From Psettodes erumei (Eukaryota > Chordata > Actinopteri > Pleuronectiformes > Psettodidae): 64,000 bases of DNA. The notes under the pieces were generated by a model. That model saw only the letters and a list, made by a program, of their open reading frames with translations. It had not been told where the DNA came from and did not search any database. Where the stretch lies: NCBI GenBank assembly GCA_016785225.1, contig JAFBJZ010000377.1, positions 2,046,001-2,110,000 on the forward strand. Direction: 5' to 3'. Within the stretch, counting starts at the first letter, position 1. Each line of letters opens with the position of its first letter. Made by a program: the position numbers and the translations under genes. This document shows, piece by piece, positions 38,901 through 51,400 of this stretch.

Positions 38901-41900
38901 CCTATTGCAGCAAAATTATCACCACCGCTGCTTTGGAGTTTCATGAAATATCATGGAGTTGCATTTACACACATATGCAGAGTTGTCTTAAATTGAAATG
39001 ACAGATACAGGAAGTTGGGAAATGTTCTGAAATTCCCAATTTCTGAAAACGCATTCTTCTGAATTCTGCATCAGCTCGCTTTTTCCCTCTCTCCAAATAC
39101 AACAACAAACATACTTTTTTATGATTCATTTGTAGGATTGCAGTGGGTGGGGAGTGCAAATGACTAATTAACATTCACTGCACCAAACATTTGTAGCTTA
39201 AAGCCTCTACTTTTCAAATAAACTATCCAGCTAGACAGTTAGCCAGTATCTGTGGAGAATGCAGAAGAATTTCCTAACCACCGTCATCTTGATAGAATTA
39301 GAAGGTTATTGATCAAGTCTTAAGTATGAGCCTTGACATCCTGTATGCCCAGGACTAAAGAACCATCACAAGACCAACTCACTTACGTCTTTCAGTTTAT
39401 TTAATAGTGTGCTGCTGATGTCAGTTCAGTGCATGGCTTTTAGAATCTCAAATAATTGCTTGACATTAGCTGTATGAATACATTTTTTAAAAATAAAACT
39501 GTTTCCCCTCTATTTCAGATGGCCTATCTTATGTGGGTCAATTTACTTTAACCTCTAATTTGGAAATCTGCATTCTCTGTCCTCTTTTTTCTATAGAGTA
39601 CTGGCTTTTGGTTTTAACTTACTTTTCTCCTCAGCAGCCAATTACATATTTGATTTCAGATAAGTCATGTAGGAGGCATCTGAAGCAGTTAATCTTGTTG
39701 ATGGAGACCTCTATAAATGCTGAAAATCAGAACAAGTGGCATGGTCAAAAATCAAAACAGTTTCTTTCGGATATAAAAACTGATGTTGGGGCTCAAACTG
39801 CATTCAAAACCTTCTTCACAGACTTTACCATACAGACATGCCAAACACTGCTGAAGATGGAGCTGAAGGCAGAGAGACCAACAAAAATGCAACAACTGAA
39901 GGCGGCTGCAGTAAAGACCTGGCAGCTTCTTAAAGGAGGAAACAGCATATGGTGATGACCATGGGTTCAAGACTTCGGGCAGTCATCGGCTGCAAAGGAT
40001 TTTCATCCAAATATCAAATCCAATCCTTTTATTTAAAATGATGCTAGTTTGCCCAATTGAGAAAATGAGGGACTATGTATAAAAATGGCTTTAATTCCTA
40101 AACAGTATTTTTCCTCAATCACAACTTCATTGCTTCATTTAAAATCCATTGCAATGGGGTACAGAGGCAAAATTATTAAAATTGATCAATCTGAAAGCAG
40201 AGCTGGGGGATCGATCTTTTATGGGTTTGTAAATCCCTTGTCAAATGATCAGCTTTAAAAATTACCTAGGGCAATGGTTTTCTAATTCAAAACGTTACTT
40301 TTTCAGAGCCTTCACACCGCCTCGCATCACCACACAATGCTCAGATATTGGCATGGCAGCCTCCTGGCCTCTGATCCAGCATTCAAGCAAATAACACACA
40401 AGTGTCTTTATGGAAGATGCCAATCAAATCTTCCCACTGCTGATGGAGCAGGTAAGTAAACCCTTAGATTTAATTGCTTGAACAACAACCTCAAACCAGC
40501 TCTTCCAGTGGCTACAGATTCAACATGCACCACGACTTTTGGACCATTCTTCCTACAGAACTGTTTCAGCTCACACATAAACTTAGGATGCCTGGTGTAA
40601 ATGGCTCTCCTGAGGTCATTAACAGCATCTCCCTTGGGTAAATGTCTGTGCTTTGCCTGGGCCAATCCTAAAGGTCACTTACTTTACTTCAACGTTAAAG
40701 GTCATTGTCCTGTTGCATTACACAACTTCTACTGAGCTTCAGTTGGCACACAGCCACTCTGACCCTAATTCTATCCTTCAAGACACCTCTGTAAACATTC
40801 AAAGAGCCAGCTGCTTTCCACAGTGGATTAATTTAGTCTGTTCAGATCTGTCCAGGACTGTTCACGACCATCTGATGTGGAGTGAGACACATTGTGGCTG
40901 GAGATGAAGGCTTGAATCCAGCCCCCAGGGCAACATCTAATAGTTCGGAGCAAAAACACTTGCACGCACACACACACACAGCACTGCCTATGGCTCTCCA
41001 TCACACACCTAAATGGAAACATTTTCTTTGGTTGCTGCTGCAGATGTGACCTTGAAATTCAAAAACGCTCCCAGCTGAATGATCGTAATAAAAGAAATGA
41101 ACAGAAATGCTACAAAGAATGAAATGTTTCAAAATTCCACTTTCCTCATTCTTGTCTTTCACTTCAAAGTAAATGATGAATAACTGAATAACGAGAACAC
41201 AAAACTCTTGCCCCATGTTGCCCTCCTGCAACTCTCAAATGAAAGCTTTAATCAAGATGTCTTTAAATCTATTTGATCTTTCCTCATAATTTCATGTAGT
41301 TTGATTAGTGAGGTTAAATAGTGAATGTGTTGTAGTATTGATGAGTCTTCATTAGTCAGACTTCTTTGCAGGTCCTGTGTCAGTGCTGTAGAATGATCTG
41401 GCTGCACCCATAATTTTGTTGTTGAGGGAAAAGAAACACTTTGACACTTCAGTATTTTTTTAAACCAATCCCAATCGTCCTGGGCTTGCTAAACCCAGGA
41501 TGCTGCAATGGTCCCCCTTGTGTGTTGTTTTGCGCTGCAGTGGCAAGTTTGAAAAATGGCACCAGGCTAGAAGCGCAAAGAGAGGAGAATGCCATGTGGG
41601 ACACATGACCAGTGGAAGGCAGCCCCTCTGGAGTGCCGGGCATTTCCTAGAGGACTGAGGGGTCATTCAGGCCAATGAACAGGAAACTTGACCATTGATG
41701 GTACAGTGTCAGGAATGAGTTGACAGAACTCAGAGTCATCGCTTTAGGCACAACTCACATCAACACACATAGCAACCGTCTACCTGCTGTCTCCACCAGT
41801 AACACTTGAGACAAGTCACCTGAAATTGGTGGTCATCATGGTGAGAGAGGGATAGAATAAAAAAGAGACACAGGCGTGATGTCTACTGTACTGTACTGTA

Positions 41901-44900
41901 TGTGCTGTGATTAGTGTAAACCGAGTGCATTTTTGAAGGTTGACTCATTGACATAGCATAGCATTACCTTGAAACCTCAGCATACAATTGTTACTTGTTG
42001 GTCACTGCCAGAGGTTTGGACTTTGGTGTCTGGATAAACTCCCCCCCAAAATGAAAATAGTGGCTGAATTTGCAGAACATACAGAATTTGCAGTATGGTG
42101 GTCTGCACGAACATTGTGATTGGTGAAAAATTCCCAGCCTGGATTATTATTTGAGTCATCATCTACCTGTAACCTGCATCCAATGAGTCTGACTAGTGAG
42201 GCATTTACTGGCAAACTCAGAACTGACTGAACAAACTGACTGAAAAACTGATTTTTAAAAAAACTGATTCAACTCAGAACAAACTGACTGAAAAACAGTG
42301 ACAAGATATGATTACGTAAAACAAGAGAGGTGATGCTAAATCATGAATTTTTGCAGGTGAGATTAAAAACAACAAGAGTCTTTATAACACTTCAGCTGGA
42401 AGCTCACACATGTGATAAAGAAACAACAGTTCCCAGCTGTTCTTGGTTATCACTAATCATTTTCAGTAATTAAACAATGTCACTTTTTCCCTTTTTTAAT
42501 TTTAAAGAAATGTGTCTTTAGTAAAAACCACTGAGCCAGGGGCTATGCCACACACAGGGAAATCTCAATGGACTGGTCATAGAAAACAAAGACTCATAGA
42601 AATCAGCACCTTCCTTATCTTCTACATCTCCAGCAAAACTCCCATACACTTTTATTTTTCCAGCCATACTTTTACACAGTTGTATCAAACTCCTACCAAA
42701 AAGCATGGTGTGGGTCGTAAACTACAACTTGTATGCCTAACTACAACTTCTCAGAATTAATCTCTAATTAGCTTTATTATTAGCTTTATAATTATCTTAT
42801 AATTAGCTTATTATATTTTCCAGCCCATTAAACATCTGCAACAGTTGACATCTGTCCTGGCTAACAATGCTAATGCCGTCTCAGGGCTGTGGCTAAAATT
42901 TGAGGACACTGATGCTGATGATATCTTTTTCTGGGAAAGTGAGAAATTTTATCACATAATAGGTTGATTCAAGTAAATTTTTTAGAGTCATCATAATCAA
43001 ATTTGACCACTTTTGGATGGTTTTCAGAAGGACTCAGTATTCCTCTGCCAGATATTTTTTTCTTGGCAGAGGGGACAAGACTTTTAAACCAATCCAGACA
43101 GTTTAGATTATCATCTTGGGGAAACTGAAACTGAAAGTATCCAAATACAGAAATAAAGAACATTTTACAAACTATTTTTGGTGTCTGGTCAAAATTTTAA
43201 GAAATGTTTTACTCAGAAACATTTTGATGACCATCTATAATTCACAACTGCATTATGAAAAATTTGTTGAAAAGCAGTCACATATCACTGAAATCATGGA
43301 ATTAAATGTGACACTCAAAAGTCTGTTGGGGGGAGGGGCTTGGGGCCAGAGGATCTTATCTTTGCAAATATATGCTGATTTTGATGTAATTAAAGTCATT
43401 CTGAACCATGGACAACAGCCTCATGCCCTTCTTATATTCTGAGTTGGAAAATTAGGAATTTTGTATAGTGATTTCATTATTGATTCTTCAGGGTGAATAT
43501 CATACATATCATCTAGCGATTTTCAAATGTAGTATCAGGAAAGAAATATGAAATAAGCCTTGTTTCACGTACAATGTCTGGATGCTGGGTCTTCATGTGA
43601 ATCATGCTATGGGAGAATACAGCCTTTAAACAAAGCTTAAAGATCCTTCCAGTTTTGGGATATACTGTATACCCAAGAATGTACTCTTTCTGCTCAGGTA
43701 CATGTATATATCATATGTTTATTTTAGCTGTATCCAAACCTTGGCAATATGTTACATTTCCTTCCTGAAACTATCCTGAGCAGCACTTGACAATGTTTTC
43801 CAAGTAACACATGGAGGCATTTTCAAGGAAAAAAAAATATTCGATCTCACAGCAAATGAAGTAGCAACACTGTGACTGTATTGTAGTATAAAAACTATTT
43901 GTTCGATGATAAGCTCTCAGAACTTGCCGAAAGCAAAACGTTACCCTCCCGTGATTCCAGAGAGTGAATCAAACACCTCCAGCTGTGGCTTGCTTTGCTG
44001 GTCGAGTTCAAAAGTGCAAGCAGCTGATGGATGCAGCTTCCACGCTTGTTTGCATATGACCATCACTAACTTTTCAGCTACTTTTCCAGCTTTTCTGAAA
44101 CAAAATTTAAGGAATGCAAGTCACTCTCCTGTTAAATAAGCTACGGCACAGGTCACAGATGCAGCGTTGCACTCCATCTTGTCAGGAAAACAACCTCAGG
44201 GGATTTGAGTGATGGGGCTGCTTTCAAAGAAACTCCAAATGCATGAATATGAATTTCAGTGCCATTGGAGGCAAATAACTCAGGTACTGTATTTAAGTAG
44301 TAATAAAATCTGAGACACTCGTGCTTTACTTGAATATATCTGCTTAATGCAACTTCATACTTCTACTCCACGACATTTCAGAAGCCAGTATAGCACTTTT
44401 TACACTACTGCAATTGTCTGACAGCAATAAATAACTGTGATTTTTCAAACACAACTTATGATCTGTTGCTATAGGCTGAACCATATGACCTTTCCTCAGT
44501 TTATGAGAAATGCTTTCACAGATAACATGATTTAGCCCTTGACAGAAAAAGAGGCCACAGGTGTAAAACATACTGTGTTTAAATACACTACATCTACAAA
44601 GACTTACAGTGTCTGAGATAGTTCATGGCAGTGTTTACACAGCCCTACGCCTCCCACATGTGAAATCAGACAAGCCAAGATTTCTGGAGATTTCAACAAT
44701 TTACCCACAAGGACTTTAACAGGACCCCCCAAAAATAAGATTTATCTGTAAATAATATTTTGGATAAAAATGTAAATATATTGATTTACATATCTTAATA
44801 CATGTATGTATGTATATTTTATATCATGCTATATGCATGCAGCTGCTTTATGCCCATAAAATGTGTAAACTGGGCTGGATTTTAATATGTTCCCAAGAAA

Positions 44901-45374
44901 GGATCCAAAAAAACATTTTATTTAAAAATCGTGTAAGAAATAGTGAGAAGGGAAAGCCAACAAAAATAAACACAACTATGTTGCAAACCTGTGCATCAAA
45001 ATATTTTTTCCCCACAGAAATGATGAAATATCATTGAAATATCATTTAACCTTAAACGTAGTTAATATGAATGTTTCGAACGTGTGAGCTTTTTCCATCT
45101 GGATTTTGGCGACTTTTTGTTTTTTAATCTGACAAAACGAGACAGCAAAAGTGTAAAGGACGACGGTTCGCATATAATTAACTTTTTGAATATTATTATT
45201 ATTATCGGACTACTCCTCTTACGCCACAACAACATTATTCCGTTTCTGCTGAGAGATTATTCTAATAATGCATTAAGAAGACGTGACAGCATGCGCTGCA
45301 TGGAACAAGACCGACGCACAGGAGAAAGAAAAGTGTGTTGGGGAAATGAACTAAAGGGTCGGCTCATCACTCAC
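35972..45374 (-). other. Upstream of opn5 coding exons: possible intron 1
   Basis: This contains the Tc1 fragment at 40.4-40.8 kb and otherwise AT-rich non-coding DNA. The longest open frames (38320-38748, 39533-39955) have no family resemblance and no splice or start support. Confidence 0.45.
40440..40800 (-). mobile_element. Tc1-like transposase 3' fragment, fourth family
   Basis: On the minus strand about 40640-40480 encodes the transposase C-terminal region, with L-R-R-A-I-Y-T-R-H-P and E-L-K-Q-F-C, followed by the degenerate tail that normally reads A-A-K-G-G. Adjacent plus-strand GTAAGTAAACCCTTAGATTT is the usual end of this family. DNA to about 40795 continues the antisense match (TCATTGTCCTGTTGCATTAC). 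It is truncated and frame-broken. Confidence 0.65.
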
Positions 45375-45700
45375 CTTCTGATCATCGGTCATCAGTTCAG
45401 TTCAATTCCCACTGAATGAACTGTTAACGCGCTTAGAAGAAGAAGAAGAAGAAGAAGAAGAAGAAGAGCTGAGCTGTAACGGAGGGTTCGTGTCCCGACG
45501 ATGACCACTCTGTACAGAAACAATCCAGACGCTGGGAGTCTCCACCTGTGAGCAGCAGCAGCATCAACACTCTCTGGCCGACTTTACTCATCATTTTTTT
45601 TATATAGCAGTCAATGCGCTCCGTCTGGTAAGGAGAACCACGACTTCCGGTAAATCCTTCAACAAAAAAACAAACAAACAAAAAAACTCCTCCTTAAACT
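45375..45700 (-). promoter_or_regulatory. Possible opn5 5' untranslated exon and promoter core
   Basis: On the minus strand a GATCAGAAG|GTGAGT donor (exon end 45375) is close to consensus. The DNA just upstream (45.4-45.7 kb) is richer in CpG than the surrounding AT-rich sequence, with GCGCG, CCGACG and CTTCCGG-like words, and carries a (CTT)n run. The expected partner acceptor is near 35971, in front of the opn5 start exon, giving an intron of about 9.4 kb. A short upstream reading frame with a leucine-rich start (ATG near 45590) is present. I infer this is the leader exon of opn5; it could instead start an unrelated noncoding transcript. Confidence 0.35.
45435..45468. repeat. (GAA)n microsatellite
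   Basis: About eleven GAA copies lie inside the putative promoter/leader region. Read on the minus strand they give the phenylalanine run of a spurious open frame. Confidence 0.95.
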
Positions 45701-46120
45701 TGTTGACAGTCACTTTAACGCTGACCTGGAATCAGCTGTTCCTGACGTAACTTTGACATAACTGTGCCCTTAATTCAGTGAAATGAAAGCGTTTAGAGTG
45801 AATGTAGGGGGCGACCCCCACACAGCCGCTCGTAAGACAGCCTTTGCGACATCGCACAGGTCTGTGGGGACTGATTGGTTCATTGATCCAGCGATGACTC
45901 AGGAGGTTTTGTTTTGTTTGTTTGTTTGTTGTTTTTTCTTGGGTGGAGGGGGCGCTATTGGAGCTCAAATATACAGTATATGCATGTGTGTGACCTGATT
46001 GGAAGCAGCATCTCTGCATTTGTACTCAAACTGTCAGATACACAGGTGACTTTGTCCATTCCTTAAATGTGCCTGTTCGACGTGGACAGATCCCCGCCTT
46101 TATGTCTGTCCTTCAATTTT

Positions 46121-49100
46121 CTTGACAACTTTCTTCCAATTGACTGAGGAATGGATGCAGTTCTCATCACGCTAACCTCCGTAATCCTCCATCTATTTTA
46201 AACTACTCTTGTTACGACTGGATGAGCGGTTGTCACGAAAATCGAAGGACAGACAGAGTGACAGAGATTTCTCCATTTATCAGAGGGACAATATAGACAT
46301 TTCGCTGTCCTGTTTTTCCAACATGTGATGATGTCAATTGAGATTGGAGTCTGTTGTGTGACATCGCATCACAAACAGGGATGGACTCCAGACATTTTCA
46401 TTCGGCCAATCTTCACGTACATGCCAATCACCCTCTCAGTTTCAATTGTATTGCTGTTTATAGATCTTCCTTTCCTTTCAAAGCAGTTTCTCGTCTGTGT
46501 AGTGTGTCCCTGAGTAACACTGTGTGGGCTATCATTCTGTCCATTTATACAGAAAAGGAATACATCCATTTCTCCTGAGCACTGAAACATTCCATTATAT
46601 TTCAGTATCGGCAAGGATTGTTGATTTTTTTAAACTGATCCATAAAGCTTCAAATACAGGAGCCACAAATCAGTCAATTATTTAATCAGTTCAGTACTTG
46701 GGTAAATTTACTTACGTTTTTCTTTTCTGTCTCATTTCTATAACAATGCATAGTGCCGACAATGCATTCTTTCATGAGGAACAAGAGAAAGTTATGACTG
46801 TGATATAACCATATTTTTGGTACAAATTCATTACTTTACTATTTGTTCAATCTGTATGCTAATAATACACATATATAAAGTAATTTAATTTAATTATAAG
46901 AGAAAATGCAAACCTTTACTTTGGAGGGACATCCTCTTATTTCCTGTTTTATCTGTGTCTCTGCATATGTGACTTGACCTTTGTGCAGGTTGGTAGCTGC
47001 TGCTCTTTGCTGAAGCCATGCTGCAGAGACTGATTGAATCCCAGGGAAAGGCAATGCTGTGCGTTAATGAACGACTTTATTGCGCTATTTTGAGAGAAGA
47101 AAGCACCCCCCCCCACGCACACACACACACTCCTGTAACATGTGTTGGATCTATTACATCAATCAATGGATTTGATCTGATGGATAGTTAAGTGGTCAAG
47201 CGGACATCCAACCCAAAAGACTGTTTAAAAAACACACAAAAAACTCTGAGTATAGCAGGTGAACATAATAGAGTAGCAGGTGAAGAGCCAGCTATTTGCA
47301 CGTGAATGCAGGGATTTTCCCTGATGCATCACAAAATGAAAAGGCATTACATTAGACGTGTGTTATACTTCTCAGCTTGTGATGGACTGGTGAATTGCGT
47401 CTTTCATGCGTGGAATTACCTGACACTTTTAATATCAAGGCAAGTCCCTGAAAAAAAATGAATGAGGTGTCTGCCTGACAAAGACAGCTTTCCTGCCAAG
47501 AAGCCTTCTGTTGATGTGGAGCTGCCTCAAGTGTTTGCCTCATCATTCATTACATGAACTCAGGACTCAGACCCATTCTTTGTTCTACAGCTAGGTGTCA
47601 AGGGAGGACATCAAGGGAGGAAAAAAAATTACTCTTGACCCTGTGACCTCAGCTTTATTGTGATCTATGGAACAAAAAAAACTCATCTTGTTAAGCTATT
47701 TGGAGCCACTGCGGGTTACAAATCTGAAATGCTGGTCTTTCTCACAGTGGGAACCTGGAATATTTCCATTTTTTGTCATGAACAAACAACATCTGCCAAT
47801 ACATTAAAAAAGACATGCTGTCTTTTTTAATGTATTGGCAGATGTTATTGCTCGGTGTCTCTGTTAATTCAGAGCATTCTACCCCAGTTTCATATTTTAT
47901 TCAAAAATTCTGTGTGAAATGTTAAAAAAAATTTGAATACAATGAATTTACAGTGATTTTTCTGTATTTCTAATGTGTAAGCTGCTTTGTGTGACCTCTG
48001 TGTCACATCACATTGATTGCGCATCTGTGAGTCCCATCTTTTTCTGGAGGTGCTTTTAAGTGGGAGCAGCTGACACAAGCCTTATTTTTCCCCTGTGAAA
48101 TCAGCAGAGACCTGGTGCATCACGAATGGAAGCGCTTGGCTCCATCCACCATCACTGTCTGTCATGCACACTTTACTCACTCCAGCCTGCTTCGACACCT
48201 TTAATGCAGCCTATGGAAGGTTCAGTCTCAGGTCAGCTCCAAGCATAAGCATTTTCTTAACAGCTCTGTGAACTGTGAGAGAGCACTGCTTAATTTTGAT
48301 ATTCGTAGCAGAACTTGGATAAAAAGCCAGATGGTCTCTCAACTCCATTCACCCAGAGAACAGCACTTGGTGATTTGCAGGTGAAGAGATTTTATTTTTA
48401 TTCACAAAACATCCTTGGACAGAAGCTGTGCTAAAATTATTTCAAGTTCCTGGATCCAGACAAGATCAATTTCTGTTTTAATTCTCTTTTCCTGAAAAGT
48501 TTCACATGTATGTGCATATATCCTTTATCCAAAAAATCCCATGAAATGACTGAAAAAACGATGTATAGATGTCCATAATTTACTGTTAACCGATAAGAAT
48601 TACAGATCAAATGTATAAATATATTCTTTTTTAACGTAATTTTAAAAAGTTGGTTCTATGGTAAAAGCAAAATAGGCTATTAGCCGCATGTCAAAGAGAC
48701 AGATACTAAAAACATAATCAGATCCTTCTTGAGGTTAACCACTAGTGAGGCATGGGCCATCTCTGCGTTCCTGGGACATTGGTACCCCCTGAGCGGGTAC
48801 GCTCCGCCACAGGTCTCAGTTAACAGATAGCGCACCAGACTAACACCACAGCATGTCGACATGTTGCTGTTTCAGTCAGATAAACTTCTTTTGGTTCAGG
48901 TTTTCTTTGGACAAGATGCAATTTAATACTCTCCAAATTGTATTTGTAACAGATTATGCAGAAGCAGGTTTTGGTTGCGCTTACAACTTTTTAGAAGTTT
49001 TCTTGTCATACCTTAATATCTCTCTTCTTTAGTTCTTACAATAAATGTTCAAAATCTGAGGAAAATCCAGGTTCTGTAAAGAAAGGCAACAACCGACACT

Positions 49101-51004
49101 GTTTACTGCACATGTGATTTTACCAGAGCCCTGCTAACTGTCTGCTGCTGCCTTTATAAGAGCAGAGCGGCTCTGTGTGGCATTCCTGCTGCTTACTGCT
49201 AATTGGTTTAGAATTGTTTGGTCAATGCTCATGCTGGACTGAAGTCATCTCCTCCTCCAGCACTTGTTTTTCCACAGATCTCCCTCAATACTGTCCGTAT
49301 GTTGTCTTCCTTTGTTTTGTTTTTCCCCTCTCTCTGCAATTTTCCTGTCAGGTGCAGCTTACACTGTGACTCCATCAGCAGCCCAAAATGAAACCACAGG
49401 TGTACCCTCATATTTCACTTCACCACTCTGTCAACAAATGTGGTGTTTGTCGGAGAAGATTTTCTTTAGTTCACATAATCTGCCTCCTGTGGTAACTATA
49501 GTTACAGCAGAGTGTGCTCACACATTTCACACATGCCGTATGTGATGCTACCTGTGTTTTAACAATATGCGGAGAAGAGCTGAAATGCCCATTGGTAGGT
49601 CATATTAATATAAGTTCTTTTTACCATAAACTAATATATGGACAGTTGGGAACAGTGCCATGACAACTCATGGGGTACCAAATGTTGTTCAAAAACTGGT
49701 AAACTGGTTTCAATACATCAGTGGAGCAAACAAAAGGAGGACTATAAGAGGGTAAGAAAGTTAGCCTCAACGAGGCTAGGTCTCCCTGGATCCAGTGGTG
49801 TTCCCATGAAAAACAGGATATGTAATCCCTCTGGTATTATTCTCCTCCAATTTGGAAGTGCATGAAATCCCTCTGCAGGGAGGCATTCAGCAGCTGTCTA
49901 ACGACCTTCATTTAAATGGCTCCTTTTGACGTGAAGAGCGGGGTTTGTAGTTTAAGTTCCTTCTGGATGTTTGTGCTCTTCACTCTATCTCTAAGAGATG
50001 TGAGGCCGTGCCACTTGCGACACTGCGAAGGAATGTCATTTGATCACCCTCATGTTTCCGGGAGACTGAAGATCAACATGCAGCATGACAATAAGCACCA
50101 TGTTAAATTCACACTAGGATCCTTAATTAAGAACAAAACCCCAGCCTACCTGAATTCCTTCATTGTTATGTTGAATTATGGGAAATATACAATACTGCGT
50201 TTTTTAAGCTTGATATTAAGTGGTGTCCCTTTAAAGCGATTTTTCGACTCAGTTTACACCTTGAACAAAAATGCATCCTGTATCCAGATTGTATCTAGGT
50301 ATGATTTTGACCTGAATTCATTTACACTTGGTACTAATATGTGTCTCCGGTGTCCATAATGAAATTCGATCAACTCATTTGCCTTGTTAAAAAAAAAAAG
50401 ATACTATAATAAAAATAATAGGACAGGACAGTTGAGCACTGAGGAGAGGAGTGCCTTGTGTTTACAGGCCTACCTGCTATCTCGCTGGGTTTGGAACAGT
50501 TTTGTACGATTAGGACCGGGTATTTCTGCCCACACAGTTGTTGTATGTGGGTTGACACAATTGCATTTACACTTGTATTCCACATGTGTTCAGTGCAGTC
50601 AGATTGCATCTGTGATGCATTGTGACAGTTGTTCCAAATTAGATTTAATGTTGATCATCTGATTTTATACACTTCTTGAAAGATGACGATCAGATAGAGT
50701 TTTGATAAAGTGAAGGCAGAGGTTTAAATTGGATTCTCTTCATGCATTAACACAAACATGTGCAAACCCACATAGGACTCATGGATAATCCCTGACAGGG
50801 TGCCTGACTCTTGTGTTGTGCAGGGAGGAAATTCCTGTGGTGCAATTTAAGTTCGAGGAGGGATGATGTGAAGCTTTTTCCACCTGAGCAGTACCCTACC
50901 TTCCAGGATGAAGATGAAGATATGAGAAGACCAGTGCACTCACATGATGAACCAGACATCCAGTGGGCTCTATACATATCACCTCCATTGTTAAATTGGA
51001 GATT
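46121..51004. other. Intergenic; hairpin at 47.8 kb
   Basis: No gene supported. I looked for adhesion-GPCR (ADGRF2/ADGRF4-type) exons expected by human synteny and saw no GPS or seven-helix coding segment. The 147-codon frame at 49916-50359 is unrecognised and has low codon plausibility. Confidence 0.45.
47788..47846. repeat. Perfect 28-bp inverted repeat with 3-nt loop
   Basis: The left arm 47788-47815 and right arm 47819-47846 are exact reverse complements around the loop TGC. There is no mismatch in 28 pairs, which is striking in a region where every transposon is heavily decayed. It could be a recent foldback/MITE, a template-switch mutation, a small-RNA hairpin or an assembly artefact. 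Confidence 0.9.
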
Positions 51005-51400
51005 AAACATCCATCCAACCATTTTCAACACCACTTATAAATGCATCCGGGTGATTTCGGGTGCAGCCGGGGTGCACCCTGGACAGGTTGCCAGTCTATC
51101 GCAGTGTCACATAGAGATAAACAACCATTCACACTCACAGTCACACCCACAGGCAATTTGGAGTCGCCAGTCGCCTAACCTGCATGTTTTAAGTGAAGCG
51201 GGAGCAAACCGGAATACCCGGAGAAGACCCCTGCAGGCCAGGGAGAACATGCAAACTACACACTTTAATATTAAAGTATTAATGTAACACAATAATAAAG
51301 TGTGTACAGCAAATCCACTGGCAACTGGGATTCCAACGGAGAACCTTCTTGCTGTGAGGGAACAGTGCCAACCACTGCACCACTGCGCCACTCTGACAAA
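51005..51400 (+). repeat. L2-like LINE 3' tail
   Basis: CATCCATCCAACCATTTTC, GGGGTGCACCCTGGACAGG, TTGCCAGTCTATCGCAG, CAATTTGGAGTCGCCAGTCG, CAGGGAGAACATGCAAACT and GAACCTTCTTGCTGTGAGG occur in the order seen in fish L2 tails. The copy is better preserved than the one at 29.3 kb. It explains the 158-codon plus-strand and 112-codon minus-strand open frames over it. Confidence 0.8.

Larger units (their letters stand above)
45100..46120. promoter_or_regulatory. CpG-enriched block, probable promoter region
   Basis: Between about 45.1 and 46.1 kb CpG is clearly more frequent than in the flanking tens of kilobases: GACGACGG, ACGCGC, CCCGACG, GCGACCCCC, CCGCTCG and CGTGGACAG. In a CpG-poor fish intergenic region this usually marks a promoter or unmethylated element. 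The nearest minus-strand gene downstream is opn5. No TATA box was assigned. Exact borders are approximate and counted by eye. Confidence 0.4.

Noticed and set aside
38320..38996. Three overlapping plus-strand frames of 95-142 codons
   Set aside because: No domain, no splice or promoter support, and all three frames are open in the same AT-rich DNA, which indicates chance.
39533..39955. 140-codon plus-strand frame
   Set aside because: Lysine/glutamine-rich end could suggest a coiled coil, but there is no family resemblance, no promoter and no conserved motif.
45433..45681. 82-codon minus-strand frame ending in polyphenylalanine
   Set aside because: The run is a (GAA)n microsatellite read on the other strand; only the first part could matter, as a uORF.
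48680..48862. tRNA-like or structured RNA suspicion in a GC patch
   Set aside because: No A/B box pair or cloverleaf could be drawn.
50811..51287. 158-codon plus-strand open frame
   Set aside because: Its second half is an L2-type retrotransposon 3' tail and the first half shows no family resemblance.
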